From positions 1 to 41,401 of the forward strand of contig JARVGJ010000020.1 of the NCBI GenBank assembly GCA_029762595.1: DNA of 41,401 nt. The letters run 5' to 3'. Every line of letters begins with the position of its first letter. Position 1 is the first letter of the stretch. The translations under genes and the position numbers were made by a program. Below the pieces are notes generated by a model that saw nothing but the letters and a program-made list of their open reading frames with translations, made no database searches and had not been told where the DNA came from. Below, one piece after another: positions 19,230-29,604 of this stretch. This stretch comes from Methanolobus sp. (GTDB taxonomy: Archaea; Halobacteriota; Methanosarcinia; Methanosarcinales; Methanosarcinaceae).

Positions 19230-19340
19230 TTCTGAATTTTGTTTATACTAAACAAAAAGCTTATATAGAAAGATATTGATATATACACTGCCATTTTTTT
19301 TTAAAATTATTAAAAAAGATAGTTATATCTTTTTTTTCTA
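19230..19340. other. AT-rich duplex-unwinding element of the origin
   Basis: About 110 bases made almost wholly of A and T (for example 19250-19285 and the T/A runs at 19295-19340), lying between inverted ORB sets. This is the likely melting site. Confidence 0.7.
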
Positions 19341-19361
19341 TTCCAGTTGAAATCTTAGGGT
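19341..19361 (+). repeat. ORB element 3 (rightward, degenerate)
   Basis: ttccagttgaaatcttaggg followed by t; it matches the ORB core but the G-string is AGGGT instead of GGGGT. Confidence 0.7.
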
Positions 19362-19378
19362 CACTGTCCTTTATAAAG

Positions 19379-19400
19379 TTTCCACTTGAAACCAAGGGGT
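19379..19400 (+). repeat. ORB element 4 (rightward)
   Basis: ttTCCACTTGAAACCAAGGGGT, the canonical mini-ORB with G-string. A partial box, attccagtggaagc, follows at 19405-19418 without a G-string. Confidence 0.85.
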
Positions 19401-19515
19401 CTCCATTCCAGTGGAAGCGTTATTTTTGTTTTACCTTATATAATCAAATTACTCCCAGCAAAAATAACAGCTTGATACTAATCGTTTTTTATATTCACCG
19501 TTATTTTTATCTCTA

Positions 19516-19537
19516 TCTCCACTTGAAAGCAAGGGGT
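19516..19537 (+). repeat. ORB element 5 (rightward)
   Basis: tcTCCACTTGAAAGCAAGGGGT, one base different from element 4 in the core. Confidence 0.82.
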
Positions 19538-19567
19538 CTTAACCATAAGCATTAATAACCTCCCCTT

Positions 19568-19585
19568 CCATTGTATCGTTTGGAA
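19568..19585 (-). repeat. possible degenerate ORB (leftward)
   Basis: CCATTGTATCGTTTGGAA matches elements 1 and 2 at 14 of 18 positions but lacks the full C-run. It also lies inside a small inverted repeat (TCCATT...AATGGA). Confidence 0.4.
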
Positions 19586-19706
19586 TGGAGAGAACAAATC
19601 CAATCTCATGATTGGTAGTCCTTACTCCCTTAAAAAATTAGTTTGGATGCAAATTTTGGATAATTCTTTGTTCTGTTCTGTTAAAAGGATTGGGTGAGAT
19701 AAGTAA

Positions 19707-20942
19707 ATGCAAAGTAAATCATTAGATGGACTGTTCCAGGAATTACTGGAAAATGAACCTATTTTCAAAAATAAAGAGGTTTTAAGGCATTCATATACTC
19801 CTGACTCCCTTGTTCACCGTGATGACCAGATCAATGGTCTTGCATCAATCCTTGTTTCAGCCCTTAGGGGTGATACCCCATCTAATATTCTCATATATGG
19901 TAAAACAGGTACTGGTAAAACCGCTGTGACAAGACATGTGGGTATAGAGCTGGAAAGAAAAGGTGAATCCCTCGGTATTTCCTGTAAGGTCGTTTATCTT
20001 AACTGTGAAGTTATTGACACTCAGTACAGGCTTCTTGCCAATCTTACACGACAGTTCGGTGAGGACGTGCCGATGACAGGGTGGCCTACAGATCAGGTCT
20101 TTTTCAAGTTCAAGGAAACCATTGATACTGAAAGGCAGGTTGTTATAATAATTCTGGATGAGATTGACAAGCTGATAAAGAAAGGTGATGATGTCCTTTA
20201 TAATCTTTCAAGGATCAATACGGACCTGAACCATGCTAAAGTCAGTATGATAGGAGTTTCAAACGACCTCAAATTCACTGAATTCCTTGATCCAAGAGTT
20301 AAAAGTTCCCTTGGGGAAGAAGAAATAATCTTCCCTCCTTATGATGCTGACCAGATCAGTGATATACTTAATGAACGAGCTCAGATAGCCTACAAACCCG
20401 ATGCGCTTGATGAAATGGTCATCCCTCTGTGTGCCGCCTTTGCAGCCCAGGAACATGGTGATGCAAGACGTGCCCTGGATCTTCTAAGAGTAGCAGGAGA
20501 GATTGCAGAAAGGGAAAACAAATCACTTGTTAATGAACAGCATGTTAAAGGTGCACAGGAAAAGATTGAGATCGATCGTGTTATTGAAGTGGTGCGCACT
20601 CTTCCCACGCAGTCAAAACTTGCACTTTACAGTGTTATGCTTTTGAGGAATAACGGTTATAAGAATGTTACCACAGGAGAGGTCTATAATGTCTACAGGC
20701 AATTATGTCTCCAGGTGGATATGGATATTCTCACACAGCGCAGAGTGACTGATCTTATGTCGGAACTGGATATGCTTGGTATCGTTAATGCTGTTGTTGT
20801 AAGCAAAGGCAGATACGGCAGGACAAAGGAGATTGTATTAAGCGTTCCAATAAACAGCACAAAAAAAGTGTTGTTTGAGGATTACAGGCTCAAACCACTG
20901 GAGCTCTTCAAGCCTGTACTCACAACCCAGTTGCACTTGTAA
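19707..20942 (+). CDS. cdc6: Orc1/Cdc6 replication initiator
   Basis: 411 residues, normal for archaeal Orc1/Cdc6. The AAA+ domain has Walker A IYGKTGTGKTAVTRH (about 68-82), Walker B VVIIILDEIDKLIKK (about 145-160), a sensor-1 region MIGVSNDLKF and sensor-2 region EHGDARRALDLLRVAGEIA. A C-terminal winged helix (about 315-405) binds the ORBs. The ATG is preceded by GGGTGAG. Position right beside the origin implies that it is the cognate initiator and probably represses itself by binding element 5. It is convergent with the signal peptidase gene, with only 6 bases between stops. Confidence 0.96.
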   Translation: MQSKSLDGLFQELLENEPIFKNKEVLRHSYTPDSLVHRDDQINGLASILVSALRGDTPSNILIYGKTGTGKTAVTRHVGIELERKGESLGISCKVVYLNCEVIDTQYRLLANLTRQFGEDVPMTGWPTDQVFFKFKETIDTERQVVIIILDEIDKLIKKGDDVLYNLSRINTDLNHAKVSMIGVSNDLKFTEFLDPRVKSSLGEEEIIFPPYDADQISDILNERAQIAYKPDALDEMVIPLCAAFAAQEHGDARRALDLLRVAGEIAERENKSLVNEQHVKGAQEKIEIDRVIEVVRTLPTQSKLALYSVMLLRNNGYKNVTTGEVYNVYRQLCLQVDMDILTQRRVTDLMSELDMLGIVNAVVVSKGRYGRTKEIVLSVPINSTKKVLFEDYRLKPLELFKPVLTTQLHL

Positions 20943-20948
20943 ATTTGC

Positions 20949-21533
20949 TCAGAAGCTCGGTATCATCAATCTCAGATAACCTATGTAAGGTATCCTATAG
21001 CGTGCTACGCCTATTACCCATTCCTCTTTCACGGGCAACAAATAACTGACCTGGCCCTGCTGGTCGTAATACCTGTTAGTTATCTCATTGTCGCCCTTTG
21101 TGATATATCCTGGATGAGGTGCGGCAGGCCCACCTTCCCACATCTGCTCTCCCTCTTCAACATAGTACATCGCCCTGTGGATTATTGGAGTAACTCCTTC
21201 CTGCCCATAGGGTTTGTATAATATCACATCTCCATAGTTTTTAAACGAACTGTATTTTTTTGCACCCTCATCATATGTAATAACCTGGGTCCTGTCAATA
21301 CTCTGGATGAAAACAATATCACCCACATTCATATGTGGTTCCATGCTGCCTGATTCCACAGCCACCATTGGTGTCCACATACCAAAGACCACCTGAGAGA
21401 AAGATGCAAATATCAATACGGCTAACAGGACAGTTATGATGTCCCGCGCAAGTGAAACAAAGAAATTATCACTTTCTTTGAAAGCATGAAAGGTTTCTTT
21501 TAAGCTCATTGTTCTTACCTGTATTCTGCCCAT
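20949..21533 (-). CDS. signal peptidase I (archaeal Sec11/S26B type)
   Basis: 194 residues. An N-terminal membrane anchor (about 32-54) is followed by the catalytic Ser motif VESGSMEPHMNVGDIVF with S63, a His in place of the bacterial Lys (H119 in PIIHRAMYY), and D148 in GYITKGDNEITN. The Ser-His-Asp arrangement marks the archaeal/ER type. A second hydrophobic patch is found at the C-terminus. It cleaves Sec signal peptides at the outer face of the membrane. M9 (start at 21509) is an attractive alternative start because AGGTAAG sits just before it. Confidence 0.93.
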   Translation of the reverse strand: MGRIQVRTMSLKETFHAFKESDNFFVSLARDIITVLLAVLIFASFSQVVFGMWTPMVAVESGSMEPHMNVGDIVFIQSIDRTQVITYDEGAKKYSSFKNYGDVILYKPYGQEGVTPIIHRAMYYVEEGEQMWEGGPAAPHPGYITKGDNEITNRYYDQQGQVSYLLPVKEEWVIGVARYRIPYIGYLRLMIPSF

Positions 21534-21614
21534 AAAAGAATGTATTTATGAGTTAAGGAATAATATTTGCAAAATAAAATGTTTACGCTTAAAAATGATT
21601 TTGTAAGTTCTTGT

Positions 21615-21679
21615 TATTGTAGTACCGATTGTAGTATATGTAGTATTGATTGTAGTTGTAGTATCGATTGTAGTATCAT
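21615..21679. repeat. short imperfect repeats (GATTGTAGT) before polB
   Basis: The unit ATTGTAGTA recurs four times in 65 bases (21615, 21628, 21649 and 21667), with extra TGTAGTAT copies between. It ends about 35 bases before the polB ATG. It could be slippage DNA or a set of regulator sites. Confidence 0.65.
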
Positions 21680-21715
21680 TATATTGCCTGTTGACTTAAG
21701 TGTAGTTGTAAGATT

Positions 21716-23305
21716 ATGAATGAAATAGATATACTGACCGCTTTTATCGAAGAAGGGTATCAGATAAGTCCAAAAGCAGTAGACCTTATATGTTCTCATT
21801 GTTCCCCTCAGGAACTTGTTGCACATATACTTAAGAGTATAGATCTTTCAGTGCTTGTGATCGATGTCGAGCACATAGACCTCGAAGGTTTCAGTTCCAC
21901 TGTCAAGACCGGGGAAAAGTTGCCTGCCTCCACTTATGGGAAGATCTCTGACTTTGAACCTGTAAATCAAAGACAGAGCCCTCTACTTTCCAAAAGTAGC
22001 TCTTCTGTCCACAATCAAATGTTCCCGGCAAGCAACCCGGGCAGCATATCTAATACTGTTAGTCCCGTTTCAGTTATTTCAGACATAACGGATAATTCCA
22101 CCTGTGTAGGTGAATATATGGAATTTGTCCAGTTCTTCAGGAACCGTTACAGCAGGATCAGCGATATAATCAGAGGCAGGATCAATGCCCGTCCTATAGA
22201 GAGCCTGAAAAAGAATAAATCTATCAATTACAGGGGAAGCAAAGAGGCAGGTGAGATCTCTATAATAGGAATGATATCCGAGATAAAAAGCACAAGCAAT
22301 GGACATAAGATACTGGAAGTCGAAGATCCCACAGGATCCTTCTCAGTATTGATACGCATGGCAGACAAGGAACTTTTTGAGCAGGCCAGTCATTTTGTGC
22401 TTGATGAGGTTGTAGGGTTTACGGGTAACCTTACAAACGATGGTAATCTGATGATAGCACAGAAGATAACCCTGCCAGATCTGCCCAACACGTGCATAAA
22501 GAGAAGTGGGAGCCATGGAAAAGCTATACTCACATCTGACATTCATGTGGGGAGTTCAACATTTCTGGAGGAGCCCTGGGAGCGTTTCCTGGATTTCCTT
22601 AACTGTGACACTGATAATGAAGCCATGATTTCCATTGCAAAGGAAGTACGTTACCTTCTTGTGGCAGGAGACCTTGTTGACGGGATTGGTATATACCCCG
22701 GGCAGGAAAAAGAACTCTCGATCCTGGATGTCTATGATCAGTACAAAAAGGCAGGTGAGTATTTTTCCAGGATACCCCGCCACATAAAGATCATCATATC
22801 TCCGGGCAACCATGATGCTGTGCGCCAGGCTGAGCCCCAGCCAAGATTAGGTGAGTGCATAAGGGAATATTTCCCGGATAACGTCACATTTGTCGGGAAT
22901 CCTTCCATTGTTGACCTGGATGGTGTTAAGGTACTTCTATATCACGGCCGTTCCATTGATGACCTTGTGGCCTCGGTTCCCGGTGTCTCATACCATGATC
23001 CCACAAAGGCAATGGTGGAAATGATGAAGTTCAGGCATCTGTCACCAATATACGGAAGCCGTGTTTCCATTGCACCTGAAAAGAAAGATTATTTTGTGAT
23101 CAGCAATGTCCCTGATATCCTTCATTGCGGGCATGTACACACTTTGGGTATTGAGTGGTATAAGAATGTCCTGCTGATAAACTCCGGCACATGGCAGGAC
23201 CAGACTGAGTTCCAGAAAAGGGTTAATGTTGTTCCCACACCTGCACAGGTGCCTGTGGTAGATCTGGAAACCCTCAAAACGACCATACTGAAATTCAATG
23301 AGTGA
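21716..23305 (+). CDS. polB: DNA polymerase D small subunit (DP1, PolD)
   Basis: 529 residues. The N-terminal part (1-150) is variable. An OB fold (about 185-255, EISIIGMISEIKSTSNGHKIL) precedes the calcineurin-like phosphoesterase domain: LTSDIHVGSS (about 270), VAGDLVDGIG, SPGNHDAVRQ, LLYHGRSIDD and LHCGHVHTLG. The conserved end segment INSGTWQDQTEFQ follows. DP1 carries the 3'-5' proofreading exonuclease of the euryarchaeal replicative polymerase; the large subunit DP2 is not in this window. Location close to oriC and cdc6 is common in Euryarchaeota. It is convergent with ramA, with five bases between the stops. Confidence 0.96.
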   Translation: MNEIDILTAFIEEGYQISPKAVDLICSHCSPQELVAHILKSIDLSVLVIDVEHIDLEGFSSTVKTGEKLPASTYGKISDFEPVNQRQSPLLSKSSSSVHNQMFPASNPGSISNTVSPVSVISDITDNSTCVGEYMEFVQFFRNRYSRISDIIRGRINARPIESLKKNKSINYRGSKEAGEISIIGMISEIKSTSNGHKILEVEDPTGSFSVLIRMADKELFEQASHFVLDEVVGFTGNLTNDGNLMIAQKITLPDLPNTCIKRSGSHGKAILTSDIHVGSSTFLEEPWERFLDFLNCDTDNEAMISIAKEVRYLLVAGDLVDGIGIYPGQEKELSILDVYDQYKKAGEYFSRIPRHIKIIISPGNHDAVRQAEPQPRLGECIREYFPDNVTFVGNPSIVDLDGVKVLLYHGRSIDDLVASVPGVSYHDPTKAMVEMMKFRHLSPIYGSRVSIAPEKKDYFVISNVPDILHCGHVHTLGIEWYKNVLLINSGTWQDQTEFQKRVNVVPTPAQVPVVDLETLKTTILKFNE

Positions 23306-23310
23306 TCTTT

Positions 23311-24948
23311 TCAGTTATTGTTCTTCTTTTCCTTTATCTTCAACAGACTGTGGTTCATTGTCTGCTCAGGACATATGGTCACACAACGCTTGCAGCTTGT
23401 ACCCAGGCAGTGCTGGCTGTCAATGTTGGCAAATCTATTTCCTTCTCTTTCCACTATCACAACTGCATCCTCAGGGCATTCCTTTTCGCATTTGTGGCAG
23501 AGTATACATTTTTCCACCGGTGCCTCAAGTATGATACCTATATCCTTGACTATATCCAGACCCATGTAGCCTATATCATCAATATCCCTGTAAACCCTTT
23601 TTTCGATTTGTACTTTATCCAGGTCTTTCGGGAATCCGGGGATATCCGACATATCCAGCATCTGATTGTACATATCATAAGGCATCCCTTGCTGCCAGGT
23701 AGCCAGTTCACATACGTATATATCCTTGAAAGTCTCACTGGTGGCCATCATAAGGTGATCTGCCTGTATCTTCTTTGCAATGGCGATAACTTCATTCAGC
23801 TTTGAACTGTCCAGAGCTATCTTCTTTGCAAGACCCAGGGAAGTATTACCAAACTGCACGATATTCGGGACAAAACCAGGAACTGAACCTATATGCCTTG
23901 CTTTGTTGGCATCAACATAGGTGCCTGTGGCCCCGGACATATATGCGTAGCTTAGATCCTCATATTTCATTCCGGATTCTACCATCAAAGTCATGTGTGC
24001 TGCTCTGATGGCCCCAATGGCTTTACCCACTTCTTCGACATCCTTATTGGTTATAATTATACTGTCACCAAGTATCAGCTTTCCATTGGGTAGCTCTGGA
24101 AGTTTGGTGATGAGGCCTTCTTTGATCGCAAGTGCTATTGTTGATATCACTCCAGTACCTGTCACACCCTTTGGTATCACCATGCAGCCTTCAATACAGT
24201 TCCCAGTTATAGGATCAACAAGTGGTCCTTTTATAGGTTTCATTCTATCGTCAAGTACGGTGAGCCTCCACCATTCCCCTTCGCTGTTCACATCACTGAT
24301 GGCTCCCGGACCAGCAAGCATCCCGCATGCTATACCCTGGCCTTCTATAGCCGGACCTGCAGCAGCGCTTGCGGTTATTATCCTGTCGCCTATCTTCAGC
24401 GCCATTTCCGCATTGGTACCGTAGTCTGTTACAAGGCATGGTTCTGTCTGATGAATGAAATCGGTTTCAAGCATCATGGCAAGCGCATCTGCACCTATCT
24501 CATGCTTTATAGCTGGGGGAACGATGATCTCACAGTTATCCATTTCAAAGATGCCTTTGAAGAGTTCGTTTGCAGGGAATGTCCGTGCATCTCTTTTAAC
24601 ATCCTTTACACCAAGTGATCTCTTTTTGTTGTCTCCGGCGTATGCAAGGTCCCTTATTTCGATATTCTGGAACAATGACAGTTGTATAGGATTCCCACAG
24701 ACTGCAATACGCTTTATTTCCTGAGGATTAACATCTAATTTCCTGAGTATTTCCTTAACTGTTTCAATGATCAGTTTGTGGGCAACATCAGCCCCTGTAT
24801 TGATGGCAAAGTCAAGATGGTCCATCACGTTGCCACCCGGGAGCGGGTGACCCATGGTTATCACAGTCTTAACTGTCTCTTTTTTCTCAAGGTCGATCAG
24901 CTGGGACCTGAAACCACTTGTTCCAAGGTCAAGGGAAATCACATACAT
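23311..24948 (-). CDS. ramA: RamA, methylamine corrinoid-protein reductive activase
   Basis: 545 residues, the size of RamA. The N-terminal ASKHA-type ATPase part starts MYVISLDLGTSGFRSQLID and includes CLVTDYGTNAEMAL and GPAIEGQGIACGML. The C-terminus carries two ferredoxin-like 4Fe-4S motifs: CILCHKCEKECPEDA and CLGTSCKRCVTICPEQ. It uses ATP to reduce inactive Co(II) in MtmC, MtbC and MttC to Co(I). It follows pylD by 60 bases on the same strand, so cotranscription is likely, although an AT box (24971-24983) and GGAGTG precede its ATG. Confidence 0.96.
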   Translation of the reverse strand: MYVISLDLGTSGFRSQLIDLEKKETVKTVITMGHPLPGGNVMDHLDFAINTGADVAHKLIIETVKEILRKLDVNPQEIKRIAVCGNPIQLSLFQNIEIRDLAYAGDNKKRSLGVKDVKRDARTFPANELFKGIFEMDNCEIIVPPAIKHEIGADALAMMLETDFIHQTEPCLVTDYGTNAEMALKIGDRIITASAAAGPAIEGQGIACGMLAGPGAISDVNSEGEWWRLTVLDDRMKPIKGPLVDPITGNCIEGCMVIPKGVTGTGVISTIALAIKEGLITKLPELPNGKLILGDSIIITNKDVEEVGKAIGAIRAAHMTLMVESGMKYEDLSYAYMSGATGTYVDANKARHIGSVPGFVPNIVQFGNTSLGLAKKIALDSSKLNEVIAIAKKIQADHLMMATSETFKDIYVCELATWQQGMPYDMYNQMLDMSDIPGFPKDLDKVQIEKRVYRDIDDIGYMGLDIVKDIGIILEAPVEKCILCHKCEKECPEDAVVIVEREGNRFANIDSQHCLGTSCKRCVTICPEQTMNHSLLKIKEKKNNN

Positions 24949-25008
24949 GTTATCAACACTCCGTTAATTTGGATTTATATTTGCACTCATTTTACTTAGT
25001 TCCGTATC

Positions 25009-25794
25009 TCAATTTCCTATCACTGAATACAGCATTGAAGCAACCCCTATCACAAGAGGTTCCATTACAAGGTCCACATGATACTTCTTTCCAATCTCAG
25101 GGGGTAGCCCGCACGGTATACCAGGTGTGGAGACAAGGCATCTTTCCTCGATCATGCCTTCAGATATTGTGTCTGCATTGGGTGTGGCCTCAAATACCAT
25201 GGAGAACTTCTTCCTGTCATCGCTGCAGTAAGGTCTTATACCAAGTTCAGCAACGGCTTTTTGAAGGAATTCCCTGTTCGGGTCACAGGCATATACGTTA
25301 AAGCCTTTTTCAACAAGGTGCGCTGCTCCTGCATAACCAACCCTGCCAAGCCCGATAACAAGTATATCCTTTGAGTTTGCTTCTGTGAATCTGGAAGCGA
25401 TGTCCGCATATATCACCCCTGTAGCTACATGATTGCTGACTATCTTCTCGTTGCGCAGGTTATGCGCCGTAAAAATATGATCATCAGCCATCATGATGAT
25501 ATCCGCACCCTGGGATACGGCCTCATAATATCCGGTAACATCAGGATGCTCTGTTACAAATCCCTCAAAACCGAAGTACTCAACGATGAACAGGAGTGAT
25601 GATGTGAAATTACCGATAATGCCATTGCCTGCGGTTATAGGTATAATACCCACTTTCTCTGAACCTGGTTTTGTGCCGTAAAGAGATTCGCATATTCCCC
25701 TTACATCAAGCCCTGTAACTTTTTTAAGTATCTGATCATTCTGCTCAAGCTGCGCTGAAAGATTTTCCAGATCCTCAGGTGTCAATAGTGCCAC
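25009..25794 (-). CDS. pylD: pyrrolysine biosynthesis protein PylD
   Basis: 261 residues. The NAD-binding Rossmann segment DILVIGLGRVGYAGAAHLVEKG (split glycine motif at about 145-160) and IIPITAGNGIIGNFTSSLL fit PylD, which oxidises the terminal amine of 3R-methylornithyl-N6-lysine so that it cyclises to pyrrolysine. It is the fourth gene of a tight pylS-B-C-D unit; its start lies one base after the pylC stop, pointing to translational coupling. Confidence 0.95.
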   Translation of the reverse strand: MALLTPEDLENLSAQLEQNDQILKKVTGLDVRGICESLYGTKPGSEKVGIIPITAGNGIIGNFTSSLLFIVEYFGFEGFVTEHPDVTGYYEAVSQGADIIMMADDHIFTAHNLRNEKIVSNHVATGVIYADIASRFTEANSKDILVIGLGRVGYAGAAHLVEKGFNVYACDPNREFLQKAVAELGIRPYCSDDRKKFSMVFEATPNADTISEGMIEERCLVSTPGIPCGLPPEIGKKYHVDLVMEPLVIGVASMLYSVIGN

Positions 25795-25795
25795 T

Positions 25796-26899
25796 TTATT
25801 CCCCCTCCTGATACATTTGGTAATATCCGGCGATAAGCTCCATTCCTTTATGTCTCATTTTTTCAGCCTCCACAATTTCCTTTCCTACACTTATGAGCGT
25901 AAAAACACTGTTTTTTCCTTTCCTGCAGGACTTAAATATCTCAAGTCCTTCACTGGCATGGAACTGTATGTATTCATAACCCTGGGAGAGAACATGCTCG
26001 CCAACAGGTTCCAGTTTTCCGTTCTTAAGAAGAAGGTGCTCATAGATGCAATAGTTCTTTACGGGAGTGTTTTCAATTTCAGTCACACCTTCTGAGAATG
26101 CCTTGATGAGCAATTCCACAAGGTTGATACCTGTTGAATGGTATACAACCGTAGGTGTCTGGCTTGGGAACCTTGCATCTATCTCAAGTACTTTCAGGCC
26201 CCTGGGACTGTCTATTGCTTCAACATCCATTATTCCGAAAAGATTGAGATTCTTTGCCAGTTCATAGCATATTTTCCTGAATTCTGGATACTTTTCCATT
26301 GGAGTGACCATGTGGCAGTCGTAATTACTGTCAATGTGTATAAGCGTCTCCTTTACAACTGCAAAATGTTTTCCATCCCCGATCACCTCAAGGGAGACAA
26401 CATCACCTTCCAAATATTCCTCTATGATCATCGAAGGATCAAGTCCTTCCAGTTCCCTGTTATCATATATTATTGAAGTTCCGATGCTGCTGCTCTCACA
26501 GGGTGGTTTTACAAAATAGGGTGGTTTTTCAGGTTTGTCTGCAGGAGCAGGGATCCCAATGGATTTGAAATAATCCTTTGATCTTTTCTTATCCATGCTT
26601 ACATAGTAGGCATCAAAATCGAAAATGACGGGACATGTAAGCTCTTTTTGTATGCTTCTGAGGAATTCGATGGTCCTGAGGTTCTCATTCACAGGAATGA
26701 TGGCATCAACATTTTCGCAGATCCTCCTGAGCTTTTCAGGCTCATGTATTATATCAAAGCAGTGAAAACTGTCAACCATGCTGCGTATCAGGGGCTGTTC
26801 CCTGCGGTCAACGAGTACGACATTGATACCGGCCTTGTGTGCCAGGTAAGTGACCTCAAAACCCTGTAATTTTCCACCGATGATACATATTGTGCTCAT
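25796..26899 (-). CDS. pylC: pyrrolysine biosynthesis protein PylC (ATP-grasp ligase)
   Basis: 367 residues. It begins MSTICIIGGKLQGFEVTYLA, and ATP-grasp elements follow: PPYFVKPPCESSSIGTSII (about 127-145), MIIEEYLEGDVVSLEVIG and VLEIDARFPSQTPTVVYH. It joins 3R-methylornithine to the epsilon-amino group of lysine. Its ATG overlaps the pylB stop by four bases (ATGA). Confidence 0.95.
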   Translation of the reverse strand: MSTICIIGGKLQGFEVTYLAHKAGINVVLVDRREQPLIRSMVDSFHCFDIIHEPEKLRRICENVDAIIPVNENLRTIEFLRSIQKELTCPVIFDFDAYYVSMDKKRSKDYFKSIGIPAPADKPEKPPYFVKPPCESSSIGTSIIYDNRELEGLDPSMIIEEYLEGDVVSLEVIGDGKHFAVVKETLIHIDSNYDCHMVTPMEKYPEFRKICYELAKNLNLFGIMDVEAIDSPRGLKVLEIDARFPSQTPTVVYHSTGINLVELLIKAFSEGVTEIENTPVKNYCIYEHLLLKNGKLEPVGEHVLSQGYEYIQFHASEGLEIFKSCRKGKNSVFTLISVGKEIVEAEKMRHKGMELIAGYYQMYQEGE

Positions 26900-27993
26900 A
26901 CTGGCACCACCGGTGTTTCAAATATTCCCGTGGATGCTTTTTTTATAAACCTGTGAAATTCTTCCTGGCTTGCAGGTTCCATACCCATGGCCTTCAGGCG
27001 TATAACAACACTTTTTGGGTCCCTGTCCCTTTCTTCAAGATCCCGGTCGTAGTTGACCACCCCTTCCAGTGAAGAATCAGAGGGTATTATGGATGTGACC
27101 ACATTGGCACCTGCATTAAGGCGATGGACCATGCCATCGATACCCTCAAGGTCAAGAGAAGCTGGAATGAGTTTACCGGGGAATAAAAGTCTCAATACGG
27201 ATATTATTTTCAGTTCACTAAGACTTGACTCCTGGCTGACTTCCTCAAGAGGGGTCCCTTCCTGTGGGACAAAGGTCATGACACGGACCATGTCAGTATG
27301 GCCTTGTTGCATTCCCCTGAGGGATCTTATGGTGGATTCGATGTCATTCCCCACACCTGTGAGTATGCCGTCTTCCACACAATAGCCGATCTTCTTGGCA
27401 AATTCCCTTGCGTGTACCCTTCTTTCAAACGACTGGCCAATCCTCAGTTTCCTGTAGAGTTCACGGTCATGGGTTTCCTGATACAGTGCCAGGAAATCCG
27501 CTCCGTTTTCATGGAGCATGCTCAGCGTCCTGTCATCCATGACACCCGGGGAGACCATAATTGGGAGCCCCAGCTCTTTTTTAACTGTTCTCACGATATC
27601 AACGAACCTTTCAGGTTCATTATGGAAGTAAGGGTCTTCTCCCATTGTCAGGTCGACCATGTGGATGTTCTCATTTTTCAGGGCCCTGCAGATATTAGCT
27701 ATTTCTTCGCTATCCAGTCGGTATCGCTGTATATCATTGCATCTGTTATAGTAACAGAAGGCGCAGTTGTTCTTACAGTAGGTGGAGAAGTAGACGAAAC
27801 TGTAGAGGAAAACCCTGTTCCCGAAGAAATGGTCCCTCACTTTTCTTGCCACATAATACAGTTTTTGAATATCACCGGTATCTTCCATGGAGAGCAGTTC
27901 CCTGAGATAGTCATCTGTGAGCTTAAGACCACGCACTATATCAGTTGCAAACCTGTCAAGCTGGTGGTCATCCATGTCCTTTATCATTATCAT
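26896..27993 (-). CDS. pylB: PylB, radical SAM methylornithine synthase
   Basis: 365 residues. The radical-SAM cluster motif is C-x3-C-x2-C in STYCKNNCAFCYYNRCN (about residues 70-86). The barrel includes VDLTMGEDPYFHNEPERF, GILTGVGNDIEST and VTSIIPSDSSLEGVVN. It rearranges lysine to 3R-methylornithine. Several ATGs are clustered at the start (residues 1, 3 and 7), with GTGAGG just before the first. It lies four bases after pylS. Confidence 0.95.
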   Translation of the reverse strand: MIMIKDMDDHQLDRFATDIVRGLKLTDDYLRELLSMEDTGDIQKLYYVARKVRDHFFGNRVFLYSFVYFSTYCKNNCAFCYYNRCNDIQRYRLDSEEIANICRALKNENIHMVDLTMGEDPYFHNEPERFVDIVRTVKKELGLPIMVSPGVMDDRTLSMLHENGADFLALYQETHDRELYRKLRIGQSFERRVHAREFAKKIGYCVEDGILTGVGNDIESTIRSLRGMQQGHTDMVRVMTFVPQEGTPLEEVSQESSLSELKIISVLRLLFPGKLIPASLDLEGIDGMVHRLNAGANVVTSIIPSDSSLEGVVNYDRDLEERDRDPKSVVIRLKAMGMEPASQEEFHRFIKKASTGIFETPVVPV

Positions 27994-27997
27994 CGCC

Positions 27998-29443
<1,446 letters not shown>

Positions 29444-29547
29444 CTATCATATTTGCTTTATTGTTAGTACATGCCTGTTTGCATTATCTTGCATCTTTCC
29501 GGATAGAGTTCTCGAAATAAATGCACTATGGAATCTAACCCATCGGC

Positions 29548-29560
29548 ATATATATATATC
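29548..29560 (-). promoter_or_regulatory. TATA box, likely promoter of pylSBCD
   Basis: An alternating AT tract (GATATATATATATG on the minus strand) lies about 220 bases before pylS and would place transcription start near 29530, giving a leader of about 200 bases. Confidence 0.5.
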
Positions 29561-29604
29561 GCTCATATTGATGGTATTTAAAACTTTCTAAAAAAGAGAG
29601 TGAC

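Larger units (their letters stand above)
18960..19640. other. chromosomal replication origin (oriC) upstream of orc1/cdc6
   Basis: This gene-free stretch directly before orc1/cdc6 holds at least five origin-recognition-box (ORB) copies of the form TTCCAnTTGAAAC-n3-GGGGT. Two point left (19050, 19188) and three point right (19341, 19379, 19516). Between the two sets is a strongly AT-rich segment. ORBs in opposite orientation around an AT-rich unwinding element, beside the initiator gene, is the standard archaeal origin layout. Confidence 0.9.

Noticed and set aside
19050-19537. Repeated 22-bp sequences as a CRISPR array
   Set aside because: Copies are irregularly spaced and in both orientations; they match ORB elements next to orc1/cdc6.
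24949-25008. Independent promoter for ramA
   Set aside because: The AT box would place the start after the GGAGTG ribosome-binding site, so cotranscription with pylD is the simpler reading; not excluded.
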